From: Sphingomonadaceae bacterium
GTDB taxonomy: Bacteria; Pseudomonadota; Alphaproteobacteria; Sphingomonadales; Sphingomonadaceae
Direction: 5' to 3'
Assembly: GCA_947473355.1 (NCBI GenBank)
Contig: CANJCQ010000002.1
Location: 1 to 64,000, forward strand
Length of the DNA: 64,000 nucleotides
Of the stretch, positions 51,427-60,495 are shown piece after piece. The notes under the pieces are model-generated. The model saw only the letters and a program-made list of their open reading frames with translations. It was not told where the DNA came from and did not search any database. The position numbers were made by a program, and so were the translations under genes. Every line of letters starts with the position of its first letter. Position 1 is the stretch's first letter.

Positions 51427-52974
51427 ATGGCTGAGCCGTTGCCGCCGACGATCCCGCATGCCGCCAAGCGGGCCGCGCAACTGTGGCCCGATGCGCTCGC
51501 GTTGATCGAACACGGCGAAAAGTGCACATTTTCGGAATTGTGGAGCGAATGCCGGGCTGCCGCGGCGGCGGTGCTCGCTGCCGGTATAGGCGAAGGCGAC
51601 CGGGTGGCCATCTGGGCGCCAAACAGTCGCGAATGGATTGTCGCCGCCGTAGGCGCGATGACCGCCGGGGCCACGCTGGTGCCGCTCAACACCCGGCTGA
51701 AAGGCATCGAGGCGGGCGATATCCTGCGGCGCACGAAAGCGCGCCTGTTGTTCACGGTCGATGACTTCCTGGGCATCGACTATGCCGCGCTGCTGAAGGA
51801 CGAAAAGCTCCCCGGTCTGGTCGAGATCGTAAGCCTGAATGCTGGCAGCTGGGACAGGTTCCTGAAGCGCGGCATCGGCATAGACGATGATCAAGTCGAT
51901 GCGGCCCTGGCCAGCCTGACACCGGATCACGTGTCCGACATCATCTTCACCTCGGGTACCACCGGGGCGCCGAAGGGTGTGATGATGACCTATGGCCGGG
52001 TGATCCCGCAGTGCGGCGTCTGGATCGAAAACACCGGCCTCTCGCATGGCGAACGCTATCTGATCGTCAATCCTTTCTTCCACTCGTTCGGCTTCAAGGC
52101 GGGATGGGTAGTCTGCCTGCTTGCGGGAGCAACCATGCTTCCCATGGCCCAGTTCGATGTGGCCGAAACCGCCCGGCTGATCGAGGCGGAGCGGGTCAAT
52201 TTCATGCCTGGCCCGCCGACGATCTTCCAGATATTGCTCGCGCACAAGGAAGCCCACCCTTTCGATGCCAGCACGATGCGCGGCGGGACCAGCGGCGCAG
52301 CGTCGGTGCCGCCAGTCCTGATCGAGCGTATGCGTAGCGAACTCCATATGCGCGATGTCATCACCGCTTATGGGATGACCGAATGCGTCAACATTTCCGG
52401 CTGCCGCATGGGCGACCCCGCCGAGACGATTGCGAACACCTGCGGCTGCGCTGTTGCGGGGAACGAAGTAATCATCGCCGGTCCCGGCGGAAACGAAGTG
52501 CCGCGTGGTGAAACCGGCGAGATTTTGGTGCGCGGGCAGGGCGTTATGCTGGGCTATCTCGACGATCCGGCCGGCACTGCCGATGCCATCGATGCGGATG
52601 GATGGCTTCACACCGGCGACCTGGGCACAATGGACGAGCGCGGCTATCTGCGCATCACCGATCGGCTCAAGGACATGTACATTTCCGGCGGCTTCAACGT
52701 CTATCCGGCCGAAGTCGAGAAGCTGCTTGCCAGTCATCCGGCGATCGCCATGGCGGCGGTCGTCGGTATGCCCGACGAGCGCATGGGCGAGGTTGGCAGG
52801 GCATTCGTTGTGCTGCGGCCGGGCATGTCGGCGGAGAGCGAGGCGGACCTGCTCGCCTGGTCACGCGACAACATGGCCAATTACAAGGTCCCGCGCAGTT
52901 TCGTGCTGGTCAATGACCTGCCCCGCAATGCCGCGGGCAAAGTGCTGAAAACGCAATTGAGAGTCGGCGGGTAG
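51427..52974 (+). CDS. fadD3: HIP-CoA ligase (FadD3-like)
   Basis: AMP-forming CoA ligase of 515 residues. FTSGTTGAPKGVMM contains the phosphate loop at 175-184, HTGDLGTMDERGYL and SGGFNVYPAEVEKLL form the hinge, and the acyl-transfer lysine lies in NAAGKVLK. FadD3 activates the C/D-ring propionate (HIP) left after HsaD, starting its beta-oxidation. The ATG at 51427 is 2 bp after the thiolase stop. Last gene of the operon, convergent with the OYE gene with a 3-bp gap. Confidence 0.83.
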   Translation: MAEPLPPTIPHAAKRAAQLWPDALALIEHGEKCTFSELWSECRAAAAAVLAAGIGEGDRVAIWAPNSREWIVAAVGAMTAGATLVPLNTRLKGIEAGDILRRTKARLLFTVDDFLGIDYAALLKDEKLPGLVEIVSLNAGSWDRFLKRGIGIDDDQVDAALASLTPDHVSDIIFTSGTTGAPKGVMMTYGRVIPQCGVWIENTGLSHGERYLIVNPFFHSFGFKAGWVVCLLAGATMLPMAQFDVAETARLIEAERVNFMPGPPTIFQILLAHKEAHPFDASTMRGGTSGAASVPPVLIERMRSELHMRDVITAYGMTECVNISGCRMGDPAETIANTCGCAVAGNEVIIAGPGGNEVPRGETGEILVRGQGVMLGYLDDPAGTADAIDADGWLHTGDLGTMDERGYLRITDRLKDMYISGGFNVYPAEVEKLLASHPAIAMAAVVGMPDERMGEVGRAFVVLRPGMSAESEADLLAWSRDNMANYKVPRSFVLVNDLPRNAAGKVLKTQLRVGG

Positions 52975-52977
52975 GCG

Positions 52978-55101
52978 CTACTCTCCAATCGCTTCAACTG
53001 CATCGAGAGCGCCGCGCATGGCGCCTTCGATATAGCCGACGCCACCCGCATCGCCGATTACCTGTACGGCAAAGCCTTCGCCGCGAAGTGCATCGGCTAG
53101 CGATTGGTTGTCCATGGCACCCTTGGCGACGATGACCGTATCGGCGGGCACGGACTTTGCCGCACCATCCTGCCCGGTGAAAGTTACCGCGTTCTTGCCG
53201 ATGGCGATGTCACTGGCGCCGCCGCATAACGCGACGCCGTGTTCGGCCAGTTCGGAAAGGATCCGCATGCGGCGGACCAGTGTCAGCCCCTTGCCCATGC
53301 GCGGCGCCTCTTCGACCACGGTCACCGTGCGGCCGCGTTCGTGGAGGAATTCGGCGAGTTCGATGCCGACCAGCTCGCCGCCGATAATCACGACGTTCTG
53401 CCCAAGCGGCATCCAGGCATGGGTCGCTTTGCGCACCAGATCGAGATTGGCGCTGGCACCGGTCGCCGCACCGACCTTTGTTGCGAGGCGGGTGAACAGG
53501 CTGGTCTTGCGCTTCAGTTCGTCACTCGACTCGCCAAACATCAGTTTACGCATGTCATCGCCCGAAAACACGTGCGGCAGGTCGTTGCCGGGAATGTCAG
53601 GCATACCGCGAAGCGCGCCGGTGGCGACAATAACCTCATCGGGGGCGAGGCTGGCGAGCAGCGCAGGCGTGGCCTCGGTTCCCAGCCGCACGTCGGCGCC
53701 CGACTCCTCCACTTCGCTCACCAACCAGTTCAACAGCCGCTCGTTGGGTTCATAAGCGAGCCCGGCAAAGCGCACCGTGCCGCCCAGACGGTCGGCGCGC
53801 TCGATCAGCGTCACCTTGTGGCCGGCAGCACGCAGGCGCCGGGTTGCCTCCATGCCGCCCGGTCCACCGCCGATCACGGCAACATGACGCGGGGAGGCGC
53901 TGGCAGGCTTGCGCTCGAATTCGCGGCCCAGTTCCGGGTTCACCGCGCAGCGCGCCTCGCCGCCCATATAGATCGCGCTGATGCAGGTGTAGCAGTAGAT
54001 GCAGGGGCGAACCTTTTCGCGCTCGCCGCGCATCAGCTTGTTCGGCAGATGCGGATCAGCCAGCAGCTTGCGGCCCATGGTAATGAAATCGGCCTCGCCC
54101 TTGCCGATCACCGTATCGCCCAGTTCCGGCTCGACCCGGCCAGAGGCAAGGACGGGAATGGAGACGGCATTGCGGATTTCCGCCGTGGCCGGCAGGTTGA
54201 AGCCATCAATGTGCGGCGTGTGCGATTCCGAGTGGAGCTTGCCCTTGCCGGTCTCGTGATAGGTGGTGACAGTGATGGCATCGACGCCAGCCTGCTCGAC
54301 CATCCTGGCCGCCTGCTTGGCGGATTCGATGGTGATGCCATTATCCTTGCCGACCTCCCGCGAATCGAGCTTGACCCAGACGGGGTAATTTCGCCCGACT
54401 TGCACCCGCACTGCGGCGATCACTTCCAGAAGCAGCCGCATGCGGTTTTCAAGGCTACCACCGTATTGGTCGGTGCGGGTGTTGGTGATCGGCGAAACGA
54501 AGGAAGAGAGCAGGTAGCCGTGGCCGGCGTGGATCTCCACCCCGTCAAAGCCGGCGTCCTTCGCCCGGCGCGCGCCTTGCGCGAACTGGTCAACGGCCAG
54601 GTCGATGTCGGCCTGTTCCAATACCTTGATCGCGGGCGGCTTCATCCCAGCCATACCGGCAAGTTCCTCCAAAAGGAAGTACTCGGTGAAATTGCCCTTG
54701 GGTGCTGGGGGCAGGGCGGGCGCCCAGAGCGGGTGGCCCCAGCGCGCGTGACTGTAGCCGGCGACGAGGCCGCCGTGGTGCAACTGCACAGCGATCTTGC
54801 CTCCGGCGGCGTGCACCCGGTCGCACAGGACCTTCAGCCCTGGCACGAAGCGGTCGTCTGAAATTGCGGTCTGCTGCATGGCGACGCAGCCAACGGGCCA
54901 AGCGACTCCAGCAACGCCCGAGATGATCAGGCCCGCGCCGCCCTTTGCCTGTTCCTCATGGTAGGCGATGATCTTTTCGCCGACGGTTCCGTCTTCCTCT
55001 GACAGGCTGACGCCCATAGCGGTGACCGCGATGCGGTTCTTCAGCTCCAGCGAGCCGATGCGTCCAGGGGAGAGCAGGTGAGGGAAGCGGTTCGAGATCA
55101 T
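52978..55101 (-). CDS. OYE-family 2,4-dienoyl-CoA reductase/BaiCD-BaiH-like flavoenzyme
   Basis: Multidomain flavoprotein of 707 residues. The N-terminal TIM barrel (1-360) binds FMN, with GVEIHAGHGYLLSSF at 187-201. Cys367, Cys370, Cys373 and Cys385 form a [4Fe-4S] site. The C-terminal half binds FAD and NAD(P)H (VIGGGPGGMEATRRL). The layout matches 2,4-dienoyl-CoA reductase and the bile-acid enzymes BaiCD/BaiH. It could reduce a conjugated double bond such as delta6 or delta4 in a steroid dienone. Transcribed after the luciferase-like gene with a 38-bp gap. Confidence 0.87.
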   Translation of the reverse strand: MISNRFPHLLSPGRIGSLELKNRIAVTAMGVSLSEEDGTVGEKIIAYHEEQAKGGAGLIISGVAGVAWPVGCVAMQQTAISDDRFVPGLKVLCDRVHAAGGKIAVQLHHGGLVAGYSHARWGHPLWAPALPPAPKGNFTEYFLLEELAGMAGMKPPAIKVLEQADIDLAVDQFAQGARRAKDAGFDGVEIHAGHGYLLSSFVSPITNTRTDQYGGSLENRMRLLLEVIAAVRVQVGRNYPVWVKLDSREVGKDNGITIESAKQAARMVEQAGVDAITVTTYHETGKGKLHSESHTPHIDGFNLPATAEIRNAVSIPVLASGRVEPELGDTVIGKGEADFITMGRKLLADPHLPNKLMRGEREKVRPCIYCYTCISAIYMGGEARCAVNPELGREFERKPASASPRHVAVIGGGPGGMEATRRLRAAGHKVTLIERADRLGGTVRFAGLAYEPNERLLNWLVSEVEESGADVRLGTEATPALLASLAPDEVIVATGALRGMPDIPGNDLPHVFSGDDMRKLMFGESSDELKRKTSLFTRLATKVGAATGASANLDLVRKATHAWMPLGQNVVIIGGELVGIELAEFLHERGRTVTVVEEAPRMGKGLTLVRRMRILSELAEHGVALCGGASDIAIGKNAVTFTGQDGAAKSVPADTVIVAKGAMDNQSLADALRGEGFAVQVIGDAGGVGYIEGAMRGALDAVEAIGE

Positions 55102-55139
55102 GATGGTTCCAGAAATCAGGGACAGGCGTGAAGGGGCGA

Positions 55140-56009
55140 TCAGCTGCGCGCAATGACGGTGTCGGCGAAATGGCGCATCGCGTCGATCTTGTCCTGCAGC
55201 GGCTGGCTGTCTTCCTCCACCGCATAGAGATTGCGGAATGCCACCGGCATGTCAGTGATGCCCAGATCCTCCATGCGCTTGATCATGTCCGGCGAAAAAT
55301 CGCCCATGGCAGTCGCGAAGATGCGGAAAGGTTTCTCGCTAGTCCCGGCCTCGGCACGCGCCGCGTTGATCGTGGCAATTGGCCCGGCCAACTCCTCTGG
55401 TCCGCCGCCGGCGAACATGAAGCCGTCATAATGTGCGGAGCGCTTGAATGCAGGCTCGGAATGGCCACCGATCAGGATAGGCAGCGGTTTGCCCGGGACC
55501 GGGTTCAGCTTGACCGGAGCGAGGTCGTAGAACTCGCCGTGGAATTCGAAATAGCCCCCGGCGCAAAGTCCCTTGACGATAGCGAGGCATTCGTCGAGCC
55601 GCTTGCCGCGCTTGGCATAGTCCACGCCCATCGCCGCGTAATCTTCCGGCCAGACCGAGAGCCCGACGCCCAGGTTGAAGCGGTCGCCGATGATAGCCGC
55701 AACCGAGGCAGCCAGCTTGGCAGTATAGAGTGGCGGACGCACCGGCAGTTTGATGACATTTGTGGTCAGTTCGAGCCGGCTGGTAACCGCGCCGATTGCG
55801 GTTGCCAGAATGAAGCTCTCGACGAAGGGCTTGTTTTCCAGAAACTCGCGTCCACCATCATCAGTGTAGCTATAGGCAGTATCCGAGGCCTTGGGATAGA
55901 TCAGGCTGTCGGGGATGGCGAAGCCGGCAAAGCCAAGCTCTTCCGCAGCGCGTGCCAGCGTCAGGTAGTTGACGACAGCGGTCATTGATTCGGCGTAATG
56001 GAAGCGCAT
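55140..56009 (-). CDS. LLM-class flavin-dependent oxidoreductase
   Basis: Luciferase-like protein of 289 residues from the ATG at 56009 (MRFHYAESMTAV), preceded by GGGAGAGCGGAGC. LARAAEELGFAGFAIPDS, TTNVIKLPVRPP, GDRFNLGVGLSVWPEDYAAMG and PILIGGHSEPAF are typical. It may use F420 or FMN and pairs with the OYE reductase in a two-gene operon, divergent from the NTF2 gene at 56243. A reduction or oxygenation of a steroid ring position is plausible. Confidence 0.82.
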   Translation of the reverse strand: MRFHYAESMTAVVNYLTLARAAEELGFAGFAIPDSLIYPKASDTAYSYTDDGGREFLENKPFVESFILATAIGAVTSRLELTTNVIKLPVRPPLYTAKLAASVAAIIGDRFNLGVGLSVWPEDYAAMGVDYAKRGKRLDECLAIVKGLCAGGYFEFHGEFYDLAPVKLNPVPGKPLPILIGGHSEPAFKRSAHYDGFMFAGGGPEELAGPIATINAARAEAGTSEKPFRIFATAMGDFSPDMIKRMEDLGITDMPVAFRNLYAVEEDSQPLQDKIDAMRHFADTVIARS

Positions 56010-56050
56010 TGCTCCGCTCTCCCTTCCCAATTTGTCCCGGCGAAACGTTT

Positions 56051-56076
56051 GCGATTGCCATTGCGTAACGAATCGC
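56051..56076. promoter_or_regulatory. Candidate operator with TGCGTAA core
   Basis: GCGATT at 56051-56056 and AATCGC at 56071-56076 form an inverted repeat flanking TGCGTAA (56062-56068). The site is in the divergent spacer between the luciferase-like gene and the NTF2 gene. The same heptamer occurs in the hsaA/hsaC and the SDR/SDR spacers. Confidence 0.4.
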
Positions 56077-56242
56077 AGAAGTTATTACGATAAATGCAGG
56101 CAAAAAGCCAATTGATTGGAGAAAGTGCCAGCTTGAACCGCAGATTGCCAGTTGAAATATGCAATGGACCAAACTTCGCTGCCGGTTGCTTGCCGGTGCC
56201 GATCAAGTGGCGCTGCGCCCATGAATTGCAGGAGAGCCCCGC

Positions 56243-56902
56243 ATGACCCAACCCACCAGTCTCGAGGAGCGTATCGACCGTCTCGAAGCGCTTGACGAGA
56301 TTCGCCAGTTGCCGGCCAAGTATGCGCTTACGCTGGACATGCGCGACATTGACGCAATGGTAAACCTGTTCGCGCCCGATGTACGTGTCGGCAGGGAGGC
56401 CAGCGGGCGGCAGGCGCTGCGTGCTTATATGGACGGTACCCTGCGCTCGCCCTTCACCGGGACCTCGCACCATATTGGCGGGCACATCATCGAGTTCGAC
56501 GATGCCGACCATGCACATGGCGTGGTCTATTCCAAGAATGAGCACGAGACCCCGGTCAAGAATGGCGACGACGAGTGGGTCATCATGCAGATGATGTATC
56601 TCGATGACTACATCCGCGGCCCCGGTCCGGACGGTCCGCGCTGGTATTTCGCGCGCCGCCTTCCGCTCTATTGGTATGCGACTGACCTCAACAAACCGCC
56701 GGTTGGTGACAAGAAAATGCGCTGGCCGGGCGGCGAATGGGTGGAGGGAAATTTCCACAAGCTGTTCCCCAGCTTCGCAGAATTCTGGGCACGCCAGGGC
56801 GATTATCCGGGGCCGGTGCCCAAGCCTGCGCCGCTGGAGAAGTTCCTTGAGACGATGCGGCGCGGCGCGGCGGCGCCGAAGGTCAAGGTGCGCGCAGACT
56901 GA
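56243..56902 (+). CDS. NTF2-like (SnoaL_4) protein
   Basis: Protein of 219 residues with the NTF2 fold: LDEIRQLPAKYALTLDMRD gives Tyr27 and Asp32, and GTSHHIGGHIIEF gives a His, the same order as BaiE-type dehydratases, but no WxLED Asp follows. It carries a longer C-terminal tail (FPSFAEFWARQGDYPG) than the two proteins at 31516-32546. It may be a dehydratase for another hydroxyl group (for example position 12) or a steroid-binding protein. GCAGGAGAGCCCC precedes the ATG. Single gene, convergent with the following SDR. Confidence 0.78.
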   Translation: MTQPTSLEERIDRLEALDEIRQLPAKYALTLDMRDIDAMVNLFAPDVRVGREASGRQALRAYMDGTLRSPFTGTSHHIGGHIIEFDDADHAHGVVYSKNEHETPVKNGDDEWVIMQMMYLDDYIRGPGPDGPRWYFARRLPLYWYATDLNKPPVGDKKMRWPGGEWVEGNFHKLFPSFAEFWARQGDYPGPVPKPAPLEKFLETMRRGAAAPKVKVRAD

Positions 56903-56920
56903 TCCGCATTGGCTTTGCCT

Positions 56921-57700
56921 TTACGAAGGCATGTAAAGCTGCGCGGCCTTGCCGCCATCGACCGGAAGCGCAACGCCGGTGATGTAGCTGGCGGCGTCGG
57001 AGAGCAGGAAGACAATCGCTTCGGCCAGCTCATCCGGTTCGCCGCCCCGGCCCATCGGGTTTGCCTCGGCCGTTCTGGCGGCAATCTCCGGTGCCTTTTG
57101 GGCGAAGTCGAGCGTTGCGGCAGTGTTGACCTGACCTGGAACAATCGCGTTGACCCGGATACCCTGGCGCGCGCCTTCCATTGCCGCGACGGCAGTGAAC
57201 TGGATCAGCGCTGCCTTTGAGGCGGAATAGCTTGAATAATTTGCCATCGCGCGAATGCCCGTCGTCGACGAAATGTTGACGATCGAACCGCCACCTTGCG
57301 CGGCCATGATCTTCATTGCCGCCTTTGTCCCGATAAACACCGCTTCGGCATTGACAGCAAAGTCCTTGCGCCAATGCTCGATGGTCAGGCGGCTGATCGG
57401 GGCATAGTGCGTGGACATGGCATTGTTCACCAGCATGTCCAGCCGTCCGTATTTTTTGGCGGTGTCTTCGATAAGTGCGGCAAATGCGTCGAAATCGGTG
57501 ACGTCCAGTTGCGCGACGTCCGCCTTGCCGCCTTCAGCATCGATTGCAGATTTTGCCTTGTCGAGCATATCCTGCCGACGGGCGCAGATCACGACTTGCG
57601 CGCCGCGCCGTGCCAATAAGGCGGAAGTTGCAAAACCGATTCCATCACTGCCGCCGGTGATGATCGCAACTTTGCCGGTCAAATCCTGGGTCATGTTCAA
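56921..57700 (-). CDS. SDR-family oxidoreductase
   Basis: Classical SDR of 259 residues with TGGSDGIG near 15-22, NNAMSTHY in place of NNAG, a Ser in NISSTTG and YSASK. It would oxidise or reduce a steroid hydroxyl/keto group or a hydroxyacyl-CoA. Single minus-strand gene, 18 bp from the end of the NTF2 gene, and divergent from the kshA operon. Confidence 0.85.
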   Translation of the reverse strand: MNMTQDLTGKVAIITGGSDGIGFATSALLARRGAQVVICARRQDMLDKAKSAIDAEGGKADVAQLDVTDFDAFAALIEDTAKKYGRLDMLVNNAMSTHYAPISRLTIEHWRKDFAVNAEAVFIGTKAAMKIMAAQGGGSIVNISSTTGIRAMANYSSYSASKAALIQFTAVAAMEGARQGIRVNAIVPGQVNTAATLDFAQKAPEIAARTAEANPMGRGGEPDELAEAIVFLLSDAASYITGVALPVDGGKAAQLYMPS

Positions 57701-58036
57701 GCTTCCTCGCGCATTCGCCGATCCAGCTTTGCATCGTGGGAACGCAATTGGCGAATCAATGTCTATTCGGATATGGTATCGCGTAATTCAAGGCTAATCG
57801 TGCTACGAATCTTTTGATCCAGAAGCGTTCGCCAAGCGCGCCGCTGCATTGCATGATGGCGGTTGCTCCCCTGGCACGCATTGTGGCTGCAGCTGGGCCT
57901 CCCGCTTTCGCTTTTTTCGGCCAGCTTGCGGCGCTTTGCGCCTAATGCGTAAAAATTATGGCTTTCAAATCCGCAAAACATGGATTACGTTTGGTTCAGT
58001 CGTCAAAATGCGTCAAGAAGTTGGGAGGGTTGATTC
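57701..58036. promoter_or_regulatory. Divergent regulatory region before the kshA operon
   Basis: A 336-bp spacer without a recognised gene. It contains TGCGTAA at 57946-57952 and GCGTAATT at 57781-57788, related to strings in other divergent spacers of the block. GGGAGG at 58024-58029 is the ribosome site of the downstream SDR gene. The centre is AT-rich relative to the genes around it. Confidence 0.4.
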
Positions 58037-58903
58037 GTGGCAAGGGTTGCGCTTGTTACCGGAGCCAGCAGAGGTGCTGGTCGGGGAATCGCGCGCGGCT
58101 TTGGCGAACTGGGCTACACAGTCTACGTTACTGGCCGCACCACCACACCGGGCGCGGCACGCGGCTGGGATGGTACCGCCCTTCCCGGCACAGTTGCCGA
58201 GACGGCGGCGGAAGTCACCGATGCAGGGGGGAAAGGCGTTGCCGTTGTCTGTGACCATGCCGATGATGCCCAGGTGGCCGCATTGTTTGCCCGTATCGCT
58301 CGTGAGCAGGGCAAGCTCGATGTGCTTTTCAACAATGCGGCCTATATTCACTCCCAATTGATCGAAAAAAAGCCCTTCTGGGAAAAGGATCTCGACGCGG
58401 CGAACATCCTCGATGTGGGGCTACGTTCGGCTTATGTCGCAAGCTGGCACGCGGCGCGCATCATGGTGCCACGTGGCAGCGGCATGATCGCGTTCGGCTC
58501 GTCATTCGGCGGCTCTTGCTACATGCATGGGCCTGCCTATGGCGCCCAGAAGGCCGGGATCGACAAGTTTGCCCACGATATGGAGCATGACCTGCGCAGC
58601 ACCGGAGTGATCGCGGTGTCGATCTGGATGGGGCCGCTGGTCACGGAACGCTCGCTGATCGCGCGCGAGACCAATCCCGAGCAGTATGAAGGATTCATCG
58701 AGACTGCCGAGAATCCGGAATTCACGGCCCATATCATCGATGCCATTGCCGCCGCGCCGAACCGCGAGGAGCTTTCCGGGCAGACGCTGATTGGCGCAGA
58801 AATAGCCAAGCAGCTGGGCCTGAATGATCGGGGGATTGACCGGCCATCTTATCGCGCGATGCTGGGAAGTCCGCATTCCAAGAACCCGGCAGCAGTCTAT
58901 TGA
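58037..58903 (+). CDS. SDR-family oxidoreductase (DHRS1-like)
   Basis: SDR of 288 residues starting with GTG at 58037, with GGGAGG upstream. TGASRGAGRG binds the cofactor, GRTTTPGAARG is a long loop typical of DHRS1-like proteins, FNNAAY replaces NNAG, and the active site is GPAYGAQK. It has a 40-residue C-terminal extension (SYRAMLGSPHSKNP). It opens the operon leading to kshA and is coupled by TGATG to the ligase gene. Possible 3- or 12-hydroxysteroid dehydrogenase. Confidence 0.82.
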   Translation: MARVALVTGASRGAGRGIARGFGELGYTVYVTGRTTTPGAARGWDGTALPGTVAETAAEVTDAGGKGVAVVCDHADDAQVAALFARIAREQGKLDVLFNNAAYIHSQLIEKKPFWEKDLDAANILDVGLRSAYVASWHAARIMVPRGSGMIAFGSSFGGSCYMHGPAYGAQKAGIDKFAHDMEHDLRSTGVIAVSIWMGPLVTERSLIARETNPEQYEGFIETAENPEFTAHIIDAIAAAPNREELSGQTLIGAEIAKQLGLNDRGIDRPSYRAMLGSPHSKNPAAVY

Positions 58904-60495
58904 TGGCCCACCAGTTTCACCTTGCCGACCTGTTCGAAACTATCGCGGCCACCGTGCCGGAGCGCCTTGCAATCGTTTCGGATTCCCAGAGCCTGACTTA
59001 TGCCGAGCTGGATAGGCGCACCAACCGTCTCGCATCCGGTCTTGCTGCCCACGGCATAATCCGCGGCGATTCAGTCGGGCTCCACATGAAGAACCGGGCT
59101 GAATACCTTGAGGCCTACATCGCGGCGATCAAGCTGGGCGCAACGCCGTTCAACGTCAACTTCCGCTACGGTGCCGACGAACTGCGCTATCTCTTCACCA
59201 ATGCGCGTGCTGCTGCGATCATTCATTCTGCTCAGTTCAGCGAGACAATCGAAGCCCTGCGCCCGGACTTGCCGTTACTGAAGGCGTCTGTGGCAGTCGA
59301 CGACGGATCTGGCGCTGACGCCAGCGACTCAGTTTCCTATGCAGCCTTGCTGGACACACCATATTCCGGCCCGTGGGAAAGGAAAGAGTCCGACATCCTG
59401 TTGATCTTTACCGGCGGTACCACTGGCATGCCCAAAGGTGTGATGTGGCCGCATCGTGCCTTTTTCTTCGCCTGCGCCGGTGGGGGGGGCTATTTCAATC
59501 CGCATGGGCCCGCGCAAACGCCAGAAGACATAGCCGACCGCGCGGCATCGGCCTATCCGCTGAAGTTATTTCCGGTCGCCCCCCTAATGCACGGGGCCGC
59601 ACTTTGGGCCGTTTGGTCGGCGATGCTTAATGGCCTGACCATTGTGCTCGACGAAAGCCCGCGCTTCGATGCCGAGGCCGTCTGGGACAAGGCAGCATCG
59701 GCCGGTGTCAATATGGTCCAGATAGTTGGCGATGCCATGGCGATTCCATTGCGCGATGCGCTGCGCGAAAATCCCGGCCGCTGGGACCTTTCGGCAGTGG
59801 TCAACTTCGGATCGGGCGGCGCGGTCTTTTCGCGCCATGTCAAGGATGACCTCAAGGCCATGCTGCCTGAAGGCGCGACGATAACAGATGGGATGGGTTC
59901 GACCGAGACCGGCACATCCGGCGCGGCCGAGACCAGCGCCGAGGGCATGATGCGGCTTCCGAGCAGCGACAACCTGAAAGTGGTTGTGGATGATCGCTTC
60001 GCTGCTGTGCACGAATCTGGCTTCGTCGCGCGGTCGGGAAATACCCCTGTCGGATATTTCGGCGATCCCGAGAAAACTGCCGAAGTGTTTCGCATGATCG
60101 ACGGCTGCCTCTGGGCGATCAGTGGCGATACCGCGCGTCTCGACCCAGACGGGATGATCACTGTATTCGGGCGCGGATCGACTTGCATAAACAGCGGCGG
60201 CGAAAAGATATTTCCCGAGGAGGTGGAAGAAGTGCTGCGTGCTCATCCTGCCATCTTCGATGCAGTGGTTACGGGCCAGGCGGACCCGCGCTGGGGCGAG
60301 CGTGTGGTCGGCGTAGCGTCGCTCCGCGCCGGCGCACAGCAGCCGGATTTTGACGATCTGCGTGAGTTCCTGCGCGGGAAGCTGGCGGGCTACAAGCTGC
60401 CAAAGGCTCTGATCTGGGTTGAGAATGTCAAGCGCTCGCCCGCTGGCAAGCAAGACTACCGCTGGGCCAGGGAAGTGGTGCAGCACGCGCCATGA
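58903..60495 (+). CDS. FadD19-like steroid acyl-CoA ligase
   Basis: AMP-forming ligase of 530 residues. Its phosphate loop TGGTTGMPKGVMW (170-182) has Gly-Gly in place of the usual Ser-Gly, a variant shared with steroid side-chain ligases such as FadD19 and FadD17. NSGGEKIFPEEVEEVL and the C-terminal Lys in SPAGKQDY are intact. It probably activates a steroid carboxyl side chain (C24 or shorter). The ATG at 58903 overlaps the SDR stop; a TTG one codon earlier is less likely. Its stop overlaps the next ligase start (ATGA). Confidence 0.84.
   Translation: MAHQFHLADLFETIAATVPERLAIVSDSQSLTYAELDRRTNRLASGLAAHGIIRGDSVGLHMKNRAEYLEAYIAAIKLGATPFNVNFRYGADELRYLFTNARAAAIIHSAQFSETIEALRPDLPLLKASVAVDDGSGADASDSVSYAALLDTPYSGPWERKESDILLIFTGGTTGMPKGVMWPHRAFFFACAGGGGYFNPHGPAQTPEDIADRAASAYPLKLFPVAPLMHGAALWAVWSAMLNGLTIVLDESPRFDAEAVWDKAASAGVNMVQIVGDAMAIPLRDALRENPGRWDLSAVVNFGSGGAVFSRHVKDDLKAMLPEGATITDGMGSTETGTSGAAETSAEGMMRLPSSDNLKVVVDDRFAAVHESGFVARSGNTPVGYFGDPEKTAEVFRMIDGCLWAISGDTARLDPDGMITVFGRGSTCINSGGEKIFPEEVEEVLRAHPAIFDAVVTGQADPRWGERVVGVASLRAGAQQPDFDDLREFLRGKLAGYKLPKALIWVENVKRSPAGKQDYRWAREVVQHAP

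Noticed and set aside
53239..54861. 540-codon plus-strand frame opposite the OYE reductase gene
   Set aside because: Very long but without family signatures. The minus strand encodes a complete OYE protein with FMN, Fe-S and FAD motifs.
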